Assembly (NCBI GenBank): GCA_945863785.1
Contig: CAMBAQ010000119.1
Span: 1-5,927 of the forward strand
Direction of reading: 5' to 3'
Length of the DNA: 5,927 nucleotides
Source of the DNA: Chthoniobacter flavus
Lineage (GTDB): Bacteria; Verrucomicrobiota; Verrucomicrobiia; Chthoniobacterales; Terrimicrobiaceae
Shown: positions 1 through 5,010 of the stretch, in pieces
Layout of the letters: every line of letters starts with the position of its first letter
Position numbering within the stretch: the first letter of the stretch is position 1
Made by a program: the position numbers and the translations under genes
The notes under the pieces: generated by a model
The model's input: only the letters and a program-made list of their open reading frames with translations
Told to the model about the DNA's origin: nothing
The model's database searches: none

Positions 1-663
1 CAACATTTTCACCATGGCGAGGGCTTTGGCTCGGTATAAAAGGAGAGACACTTTATCGAGACGGGATGGTTTTTCGTGAAGGAACTCATCGAAGTTTGGG
101 GGGCGTTTGGATGTGATGAGGGCGGAGTAAACTCCTAGGGGAGGATTCCCTTGTTCGCGTTGGAAATACTCGGCCATCCCAAATACAAGCCACTCGGGCG
201 GTTCTGCGGTCTTGTTTCCCGCGAGCGGCGGATTTTTTTTATGAATGGCATGAAGGGCTAGGGCGCGAAAGAGCGCGATTTCAAAATCTCCATTTTCGAG
301 CGCGGAAGAGGACGCGATGTCGACTTGGATTTTCATTCCGCCGCCATCGGTCTCGAAGAGGAAGTTCGTGACGGGAGGCGTGCTGCGGGGGAGAGATTTT
401 TTGGTGAGATCTTGGATGATGATCGGCGCTGCAGAGGGGATCTCGGACTTGATGGTTTTATTCCAAATGGCGAGGGCTTCATCTGCAGTTCTCGCTAGGC
501 GGTTGCGTGTGGCTCGATCTGGTGAGTAAACCACAAAACTTCTGCTCTGGCTTACCGTGCGCGTCGATGCGATGGAGTCTATCGCTTGTAGTCGAGGGCA
601 GAAGCCTGTGACGAGAAGCGCTAGAAGGACGCTGGGCGCTATTTGACGGAAGATTCTGGCCAT
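1..663 (-). CDS. Secreted protein of unknown function with degenerate gluzincin-like motif (3' end missing)
   Basis: An open frame of 221 codons runs from ATG at 661-663 to the window edge with no stop, so the C-terminus is missing. A stop codon lies directly upstream in frame (664-666), which makes this ATG the earliest possible start. Residues 1-27 look like a signal peptide: R3 and R6, then a hydrophobic run PSVLLALLVTGF, and likely cleavage after LQA. The mature part begins with SRSFVVYSPDR and an Ala/Arg-rich helix (52-68). Residues 157-167 read PEWLVFGMAEY, which resembles the P-x-W-L-x-x-G-x-A-E-Y motif downstream of HEXXH in gluzincin-type metallopeptidases. Where HEXXH would be expected there is only LALHAIH (135-141), with no glutamate, so catalysis by that mechanism is unlikely. 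The start overlaps the preceding membrane-protein gene by 25 nt in another frame, suggesting translational coupling. No Shine-Dalgarno sequence is visible. I do not recognise the family by name. The gene is well supported; its function is unknown. Confidence 0.82.
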   Translation of the reverse strand, partial: MARIFRQIAPSVLLALLVTGFCPRLQAIDSIASTRTVSQSRSFVVYSPDRATRNRLARTADEALAIWNKTIKSEIPSAAPIIIQDLTKKSLPRSTPPVTNFLFETDGGGMKIQVDIASSSALENGDFEIALFRALALHAIHKKNPPLAGNKTAEPPEWLVFGMAEYFQREQGNPPLGVYSALITSKRPPNFDEFLHEKPSRLDKVSLLLYRAKALAMVKML

Positions 664-1526
664 CTAACTATGACGCTCACAGGTGAGATGCTGATCGACG
701 AGGCAGACTTCAAGGGGGCAAGGGCATTTTTAATCGAGTCATAGCACGGGCGAAATACCGGGAGTAAAGCGGGGATCAGTCTGGGATGTATAGGGAGGGA
801 TCCGATCCAGGCATCGGTGAAATCGATGGTCGATCCGTTGGTTTTTGGTTGCGGTTGTAGGCGGAGAGTGAAGATCAAGTCACGGTCATAGACGCGCTGC
901 TTCATGACGAAATCTAAATATCCTTCGCGAAGGTTCGCAAAACATCCTTCGAAGGAGGTATGAATCCCGAGTTGATTCTTCATTGGTGTAAGGCGAACCC
1001 TTGTTGCCAAAAATTGGTTGAGAGCGTTTTTGCTGATGCTCCATGTTCCATTTGAGCTAGCGGCGGCAGCCTTGAAAGATCGAATCTGTGTTGCGCAAAT
1101 CTCGTCATCTTGGGGAAGTGGAGCCGGGGGTTTCAGTGTGCTGATGGAAGACCCCTGAATTGTTCTATGTGAGATTTCGTAGTTCGCATGGGTGTCTTTT
1201 GCTTTCCCTTGAGTAGGGAAATCCACGTCGTTATTCAGTGGTGTGAGTGCCAGGTAAAAAGCGTAAACGAGTGCGGCGAGAAAAGCCCATGCGATCAAGC
1301 TCCGCAGGCTAAAGAGGCTTTTCCAAGGTGAGGGTTTCTTGAGTTGTTTGCGAGGAGCGGGGGCTTTGAAGCGCGTGATTTGAGGCGCTGATGCTCCGGT
1401 ACTCTCATTTAATTTCGGTTTACTGACACCGAATGTGGGGACTACAGCTGAGATGTTGTCTCCACAATCAAGGCAAACGGTGCGTTTGTCATCGTTCTCG
1501 GTGTGACAATTCGGACAGATTTTCAT
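639..1526 (-). CDS. Zinc-ribbon, single-membrane-segment protein with extracytoplasmic domain
   Basis: This 295-residue protein has three parts. Residues 4-21 form a zinc ribbon, CPNC-x10-CLDC (C4, C7, C18, C21), facing the cytoplasm. A basic, Pro/Lys-rich linker (about 35-72) leads to one hydrophobic segment at about 77-95 (LIAWAFLAALVYAFYLAL). The remaining 200 residues should lie outside the cytoplasmic membrane and include three further cysteines (C144, C195, C261). The stretch ISKNALNQFLATRV (164-177) loosely recalls the opening helix of YceB/DUF1439-like lipid-binding folds, but that is only a resemblance. The frame stays open upstream to 1775, but that part lies over the FmdB gene and has shadow-like composition. 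ATG at 1524-1526 places the zinc ribbon at the N-terminus and starts 13 nt after the FmdB stop, so I chose it. The region before the start is C-rich with no Shine-Dalgarno sequence. It probably forms an operon with both neighbours. Its function is unknown. Confidence 0.87.
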   Translation of the reverse strand: MKICPNCHTENDDKRTVCLDCGDNISAVVPTFGVSKPKLNESTGASAPQITRFKAPAPRKQLKKPSPWKSLFSLRSLIAWAFLAALVYAFYLALTPLNNDVDFPTQGKAKDTHANYEISHRTIQGSSISTLKPPAPLPQDDEICATQIRSFKAAAASSNGTWSISKNALNQFLATRVRLTPMKNQLGIHTSFEGCFANLREGYLDFVMKQRVYDRDLIFTLRLQPQPKTNGSTIDFTDAWIGSLPIHPRLIPALLPVFRPCYDSIKNALAPLKSASSISISPVSVIVRWPESSVK

Positions 1527-1539
1527 CGGTGGGGGGCTT

Positions 1540-1875
1540 TTAGGTGCTTGTGCTAGGGGTGGACGGCTTGGATTCCGTTTTTGCTGGTGCGGGATTTGTT
1601 GAAGCAGGCGTTGAGGGAGCGGCGGGTGTCGCTGCCCCAGATTCACTCTGAGCGGCTTTTTTATAACCTTCGCTGCGGTAGTCGGTGATGTAAAATCCAG
1701 ATCCTTTAAAGATAAGCCCAGCCCCAGTGCCAATGAGGCGGCGGACTTTTCCATGGCCCCATTCTTCCATGCCACAGGTGGTTTCCGGGCATGTCTCGAA
1801 GGGCTTATCTTTCATGGACTGGAAGGCCTCAAAGCTCTTTCCGCATTTTTCACATTCGTAATCGTAGGTAGGCAT
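1540..1875 (-). CDS. FmdB-family zinc-ribbon protein
   Basis: This is a small protein of 111 residues. It starts with MPTYDYECEKCGKSFEAF, the hallmark N-terminus of the FmdB/CxxC_CxxC_SSSS putative regulatory family. Zinc ligands are C8 and C11 (CEKC) and C29 and C34; the second pair is spaced C-x4-C instead of the usual C-x2-C, followed by a WGHGKVRRLIG stretch. The family's glycine-rich core follows at about 48-67 (LIGTGAGLIFKGSGFYITDY). Residues 75-111 are a low-complexity Ala/Pro/Ser/Thr/Lys tail, common in this family. FmdB proteins were named from a methylotroph formamidase/amidase locus and proposed to be regulatory, but no general function is established. It is the first gene of an apparent minus-strand operon, with a 233-nt gap before it. 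No clear Shine-Dalgarno sequence precedes ATG 1873-1875. Two weak promoter-like pairs occur upstream (TTACAA/TACTAT and TTGCAG/TAGCAT read on the minus strand), each with only 3 of 6 matches at -35, so I do not annotate either. Confidence 0.92.
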   Translation of the reverse strand: MPTYDYECEKCGKSFEAFQSMKDKPFETCPETTCGMEEWGHGKVRRLIGTGAGLIFKGSGFYITDYRSEGYKKAAQSESGAATPAAPSTPASTNPAPAKTESKPSTPSTST

Positions 1876-1986
1876 ACTTTCACAAATGCTACCACTCCCT
1901 CGGAATCACTGCAATACCGGTGCATTCTCCTTAGCGGATAGTAGGCTTGGTTTTTTTAATATTTGTAAGGGAACGCACCCCAAAAC

Positions 1987-2004
1987 GCCACGCACTTAAG
2001 TGGC
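1987..2004 (-). repeat. Inverted repeat / possible weak terminator
   Basis: GCCAC at 1987-1991 pairs with GTGGC at 2000-2004 across an 8-nt loop. Nested in it is a perfect 10-nt palindrome, CACTTAAGTG (1993-2002). Read on the minus strand the stem is followed by GTTTTGGGG, so it could be a weak terminator for the transpeptidase transcript. With only five stem pairs and four T it is equally plausible as a protein-binding site upstream of the FmdB operon. Confidence 0.35.
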
Positions 2005-2024
2005 AGATTTAACGGATGACGCAA

Positions 2025-2037
2025 ACATCGTCGATGT
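2025..2037. repeat. 13-nt odd palindrome, possible operator
   Basis: ACATCG-T-CGATGT is a perfect palindrome of two 6-nt arms around one central base. It lies in the gap upstream of the FmdB operon and downstream of the transpeptidase gene. The size suits a dimeric regulator site, but no second copy is apparent in the gap, and it is about 150 nt from the FmdB start, which is far for a simple operator. Confidence 0.3.
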
Positions 2038-2108
2038 AGAGTGGATGCATGTGAGCAAAAATAATGTAATGCCACCACCTCGCCCAGAGGACCAATAAGC
2101 ACAAAGGC

Positions 2109-2720
2109 TTAGCGGGTGATAGTCACCGGCGTGCCCATGGTCGTATTTTCAAAGAAAATCTTCACCATACGCTCAGGCATACGAATACAGCCATGGCTGT
2201 CTGGTACACCGGGGAGAAATCCTTGATGCATACCTACGCCGGTTTTTCCCAAACGCATGAAGAATGGCATCGGCGCTCCGGCAAACTTTCCGCCTGCAGG
2301 TACTGGATCTTTTCCATTGGTCACATCCTTCACTAAAACGTCTCCTTGGGCGTTCACGAAATCTCCATAGAGGTTCGAGACGTGGTTGGGATTTTTTTGA
2401 GAGATTTTGTATGCGCCAGTCGGAGTCCCGAAACCTTCACGTCCACTCGATATAGCGGATACGCCTACGAGTTTTGTGCCTTTGTAAAAAGAAGCTGTTT
2501 GCTCGCTGAGGCTGATGACAATGGACGAGGCTCCATCCACTCCGTCGCCATCCCAATACGAGTTTCTATCGGCTAGAGTCGAGGCGCTAGAGCGAAAAAT
2601 AATCGACCCATCGGTGCCAAGGTAACTGGTCTTTTTATCGTTAAGGCGATGGTCGTAGCTGGTGCAACCGCCTAGTAAAAGACCAGCGATGGTGAGTGTG
2701 AGGAGATCCTTGCGAGTCAT
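2109..2720 (-). CDS. Lipoprotein L,D-transpeptidase (YkuD domain)
   Basis: This 203-residue protein should form or edit peptidoglycan cross-links through a cysteine acyl-enzyme, anchored as a periplasm-facing lipoprotein. The N-terminus MTRKDLLTLTIAGLLLGGC is a lipoprotein signal with lipidated C19 in an LGGC lipobox. The YkuD domain spans about 65-202. It begins SSIVISLSEQTASFYKG, continues with GTPTGAYKI (98-106), and carries the active-site set GMHQG (H165) and SHGCIRM (S175, H176, C178, R180), all intact. The frame remains open upstream to a TTG at 2775-2777 overlapping the pyrF stop. I prefer ATG 2718-2720 because it puts a canonical lipoprotein signal at the very N-terminus. No Shine-Dalgarno sequence precedes it. 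It lies 53 nt after pyrF on the same strand and may be co-transcribed with it or have its own promoter. L,D-transpeptidases differ in substrate (3-3 cross-links, lipoprotein attachment, other ligation), and the sequence alone does not separate these. Confidence 0.94.
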   Translation of the reverse strand: MTRKDLLTLTIAGLLLGGCTSYDHRLNDKKTSYLGTDGSIIFRSSASTLADRNSYWDGDGVDGASSIVISLSEQTASFYKGTKLVGVSAISSGREGFGTPTGAYKISQKNPNHVSNLYGDFVNAQGDVLVKDVTNGKDPVPAGGKFAGAPMPFFMRLGKTGVGMHQGFLPGVPDSHGCIRMPERMVKIFFENTTMGTPVTITR

Positions 2721-2773
2721 CAGATGTAGCGAACAATTAAGCCTGCTCTTTGGTGGCGTCAAGCTGAACACTG

Positions 2774-3484
2774 TCAATTCCTCCCAGCGGCGGCCATCTC
2801 GTCGGCGATGGATTCCAGTGCGTCCGTCGGCGATGCGGCGCCCGTGATTGGACGTCCGATGACAAGGTAATCCGCGCCAGTTCGAATGGCGTCGCCTGGC
2901 GTCATGATGCGTTTTTGGTCACCCGCCGCGGTTCCCGCTGGCCTGACTCCTGGGGTTACAATGGTGAGGTTGGAGCCGAACTTTTCACGGAGCGGAGCGA
3001 TTTCCAGTGGACTGGCTACAATGCCGCGTAGGTCATTGGCGACGCCCATTTCAGCGAGGTGCAACACTTGGTCGCGAGGAGTCAATGGCACGCTTACGGC
3101 GTGTAGGGAGGCGTCATCCATGCTCGTGAGAACAGAGACTCCAAGGACGAGAGTTTTTGAGTCTTTAGCTGCACGGATCGATTCGCCAACCATCTCGGGA
3201 CCACCACAAAGATGGATGGTTGTCATATCCACTCCCAATGCGACGGCGGAATGAACGGCTTCGCGGGCGGTATTCGGAATATCGTGAAATTTCAGGTCGA
3301 GAAAAACGCGGTTACCTCGAGATTGGATCTCGCGGACGATGGACGGGCCTTCCGCAGTAAAAAGCTGGAGTCCGATTTTAAAAATACAACCCTGCCCAGA
3401 AAGCTGGTCTACTAACTTGAGGGCAGCTTTGGCATCGGGTGCGTCAACGGCGATGATGATTTTTTGTTTGGCGGCGGAAGGCAT
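2774..3484 (-). CDS. pyrF: Orotidine-5'-phosphate decarboxylase
   Basis: PyrF removes CO2 from OMP to give UMP, the last step of de novo pyrimidine synthesis, in the cytoplasm. At 236 residues it has the normal length of the bacterial TIM-barrel enzyme. Visible motifs are IIIAVDAPD (9-17, substrate-binding D14), FKIGLQLF (35-42, K36), the signature LDLKFHDIPNT (62-72) with the charged D63/K65/D68 network of the active site, TPGVRP (177-182) before the phosphate-gripping loop, and GADYLVIGRPIT (203-214) for phosphate binding. All key residues are present. ATG 3482-3484 gives a standard N-terminus. A good sigma-70-like promoter lies just upstream and implies a very short leader of about 15 nt. 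No Shine-Dalgarno sequence is present. The neighbours are envelope genes rather than other pyr genes, so it appears to be an isolated housekeeping gene here. Confidence 0.97.
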   Translation of the reverse strand: MPSAAKQKIIIAVDAPDAKAALKLVDQLSGQGCIFKIGLQLFTAEGPSIVREIQSRGNRVFLDLKFHDIPNTAREAVHSAVALGVDMTTIHLCGGPEMVGESIRAAKDSKTLVLGVSVLTSMDDASLHAVSVPLTPRDQVLHLAEMGVANDLRGIVASPLEIAPLREKFGSNLTIVTPGVRPAGTAAGDQKRIMTPGDAIRTGADYLVIGRPITGAASPTDALESIADEMAAAGRN

Positions 3485-3505
3485 GGTTTCGAAATGGTGC
3501 CGTGC

Positions 3506-3534
3506 ATGACAATGGAGGGTGGGGGCAAAGTCAA
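3506..3534 (-). promoter_or_regulatory. Predicted sigma-70-type promoter of pyrF
   Basis: On the minus strand, TTGACT (3529-3534, 5 of 6 consensus) and TGTCAT (3506-3511, 4 of 6) are separated by exactly 17 nt. Transcription would begin near 3499, leaving about 15 nt before the pyrF start. It lies in the 64-nt gap after the NlpC/P60-like gene, so pyrF and possibly the transpeptidase gene can be transcribed independently of that upstream gene. Confidence 0.55.
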
Positions 3535-3548
3535 CCTCCCGCTAGGGA

Positions 3549-4292
3549 CTATCGCGCTCCAGTCATTTTGCGGACTTCCCCGATTGAGGAATCCACTGAG
3601 AGGAGGCTGGCAAGGTATTTGTCGCGAGTGGGGAGGGTGTCTAGTTGATTGAGATTCGAGGGGGTATCGAGGCGTGAAAAAAGGGCTCGGGACACCTTTG
3701 ATTTCGGGACACTTTTTTCACCAAAGCCGTTTGGCTTGTTGCTTGACCAAAATCGCACGTGCTCGACGCCATCTTTATTTTCTAAACCTAGAAATATCAC
3801 AGAGTGCCCGCGTTCATTTTTTCCCACCGCGTCGCTCCAAAAGATCTTCAAGAAATCGCCTGGCTGGGCTTCCTCGAAGGAAGTGAAATTTCGACCAAGT
3901 CCGAGTTCATGAAATAAGCGAGCGGTTCCAGGGCCATTCGCATTCCATCGACCCCATACTCCAACACCGTCACCCATGCGTGCAGGCAATAACTTTTTCC
4001 AAGCCTCTGTGCCGATACGGAGTGTTCCTCGAGATTGAAGGGCTTGCAGAGTTTTAAGAAAAACCAAATAGGTGGCACCCGAACAATAACTCGGATGAGC
4101 TTTTTCTGCCTGAATCCGGATGCCGTCAGGCGTGAGTGAGCTAGTTTCGAGTAGAGCATCGTGAGCGGAACGAGTCGTGGCATATCCACCCCCAGATGGC
4201 ATGGCGTGAACCTGCTCGAGCACAATAGCATTGAAATCGATCGCGCGGAGAGTGACGGTAAGACAGAGGACAATAAAACAAAACGATTTCAT
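3549..4292 (-). CDS. Secreted NlpC/P60-like cysteine hydrolase (putative)
   Basis: This 247-residue protein begins with a short signal peptide (MKSFCFIVLCLTVTLRA, cleavage likely after A17), so it should act in the periplasm or outside. The conserved-looking phrase MPSGGGYATT (31-40) is followed by SYCSGATYLVFLK (68-80), where C70 at a helix start fits the nucleophile of papain-like NlpC/P60 or CHAP folds. PGDFLKIFW (144-152) matches the strand leading to the catalytic histidine in this fold. GHSVIFLG (162-169) supplies H163, and SSNKP (183-187) offers N185 as a possible third residue. I infer a peptidoglycan- or peptide-cleaving amidase/peptidase, but the substrate is unknown and overall similarity to named families is only at motif level. 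ATG 4290-4292 is the natural start for the signal peptide. A -10-like TAAAAT lies 17 nt upstream. The gene is divergent from the C39-like peptidase gene with only 26 nt between their starts. Confidence 0.75.
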   Translation of the reverse strand: MKSFCFIVLCLTVTLRAIDFNAIVLEQVHAMPSGGGYATTRSAHDALLETSSLTPDGIRIQAEKAHPSYCSGATYLVFLKTLQALQSRGTLRIGTEAWKKLLPARMGDGVGVWGRWNANGPGTARLFHELGLGRNFTSFEEAQPGDFLKIFWSDAVGKNERGHSVIFLGLENKDGVEHVRFWSSNKPNGFGEKSVPKSKVSRALFSRLDTPSNLNQLDTLPTRDKYLASLLSVDSSIGEVRKMTGAR

Positions 4293-4309
4293 TGGTTCTC
4301 AACAACGCG

Positions 4310-4315
4310 ATTTTA
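4310..4315 (-). promoter_or_regulatory. Possible -10 element for the NlpC/P60-like gene
   Basis: TAAAAT on the minus strand matches 5 of 6 bases of the -10 consensus and sits 17 nt before the ATG, implying a leader of about 10 nt. No good -35 is found; at the right distance there is only an A-rich hexamer inside the start of the divergent gene. It is a weak call based on one box. Confidence 0.3.
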
Positions 4316-4318
4316 TCA

Positions 4319-4951
4319 ATGTCCGCAAGGCGCTTTTTACTTTTTATCCTGATCGCTCTGGTGGTCAGTTACGTCATTTTCTGGGGTAGGGGATGGATGG
4401 AAAAGCGTCCGCTGATGACCTCTGGCGGCCTTTACATTCCTTACACGATTCTCATTGAAGGGCCCCATTTCTTACAATCGGATCCGCACTGGGGAAAAGA
4501 TCCACTTGCCTCAACTCAGGAATCGCTAGCGCAGTCGGGATGCGCGGTTGCGTCAGCGGCGATGGTGTTGGCTAGCTATGGAATCAAAACGGATCCAGGT
4601 CACCTCAATGCCTTTCTTAAGAATACCGAAGGCGGCTTTACTCCAGAAGGTTGGATTTATTGGGAGAAAGCCCCGCTTTTGGATCCGGTCTTAGCTGCTG
4701 AAATCCTGCCGCACTACGAGGATGCGCCATCGTATTTTTTAATGGATACGAACTTACTTAACGGAAATCCTGTCATCGTCCGAGTACGCTATCCGAGCGG
4801 AATCACGCACTTTGTGGTTATCTGTGGAAAAAGTGGATATGAGTATCTAGTTCGTGATCCCGGTTCCGGTGGGATCAATGGGCTTCATATCCTCAGTGAC
4901 TTTCTTGGTCCCGTGGAAGCGTTGCGCTTCTATAAAAAACCCAACTTTTAA
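4319..4951 (+). CDS. Membrane-anchored C39-like cysteine peptidase (putative)
   Basis: This 210-residue protein starts with two arginines and a hydrophobic segment (about 5-23, RRFLLFILIALVVSYVIFW). That segment acts as a signal anchor or signal peptide, so the enzyme domain lies outside the membrane. The rest matches the Peptidase_C39_2 (C39-like) layout: FLQSDPHW (51-58) with Q53 in the oxyanion-hole position, SGCAVASAAMVLASYG (73-88) with nucleophile C75, ITHFVVICG (162-170) with H164, and YLVRDPG (176-182) with D180 as the third member. All catalytic positions are present. C39 peptidases proper process bacteriocin leaders at double-glycine sites; C39-like stand-alone proteins are mostly uncharacterised, so the substrate is unknown. 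The frame is open back to a TTG at 4292, but ATG 4319-4321 gives a clean signal sequence and is preferred. No Shine-Dalgarno sequence precedes it. It is divergent from the other cysteine-hydrolase-like gene. Confidence 0.84.
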   Translation: MSARRFLLFILIALVVSYVIFWGRGWMEKRPLMTSGGLYIPYTILIEGPHFLQSDPHWGKDPLASTQESLAQSGCAVASAAMVLASYGIKTDPGHLNAFLKNTEGGFTPEGWIYWEKAPLLDPVLAAEILPHYEDAPSYFLMDTNLLNGNPVIVRVRYPSGITHFVVICGKSGYEYLVRDPGSGGINGLHILSDFLGPVEALRFYKKPNF

Positions 4952-5010
4952 AAAGCCATCAAACGATTTGAATTCGGAATGGTCTGTGCCCCAGTGGCTG
5001 CATATAGTGC

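Larger units (their letters stand above)
1876..2108. other. Intergenic region with inverted repeats, no convincing gene
   Basis: This 233-nt gap separates the L,D-transpeptidase stop from the FmdB start. It holds two inverted repeats (annotated separately) and an A/T-rich tract near 1951-1968 that reads as a run of seven A on the minus strand, as an UP element or spacer might. A 13-codon minus-strand frame (ATG 2048-2050, stop 2009-2011) reads MHPLYIDDVCVIR but lacks a ribosome binding site and is too short to call. No tRNA cloverleaf or strong GC-hairpin-plus-U-tract terminator is visible. The region should contain the end of the transpeptidase transcript and the promoter of the FmdB operon. 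Confidence 0.6.

Noticed and set aside
317..529. 70-codon plus-strand frame at the left end
   Set aside because: It is antisense to the secreted protein gene, whose signal peptide and continuous 221-codon frame are more convincing.
1527..1775. Upstream extension of the zinc-ribbon membrane protein (83 extra residues)
   Set aside because: It lies entirely over the FmdB gene in another frame and has shadow-like composition. The ATG at 1524-1526 starts exactly at the zinc ribbon.
2721..2777. 19-residue extension of the L,D-transpeptidase to a TTG overlapping the pyrF stop
   Set aside because: It would bury the lipoprotein signal behind polar residues. The internal ATG gives a standard lipobox protein.
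2734..2777. TTGACA (2772-2777) and TTGACG (2757-2762) on the minus strand as -35 boxes for the transpeptidase gene
   Set aside because: The -35 matches are good, but no acceptable -10 lies 16-18 nt downstream; the best is TTAATT or TAATTG with 2-3 matches.
2886..3254. 122-codon plus-strand frame opposite pyrF
   Set aside because: It is antisense to an unambiguous pyrF and has shadow composition.
3848..4273. Long second minus-strand reading frame of 141 codons inside the NlpC/P60-like gene
   Set aside because: It is an out-of-frame shadow. The other frame has a signal peptide and catalytic motifs; this one has no recognisable feature.
4959..4971. TCAAA-cga-TTTGA inverted repeat after the C39-like gene as a terminator
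   Set aside because: It has five weak A/T-rich pairs, a 3-nt loop and no following T-run.
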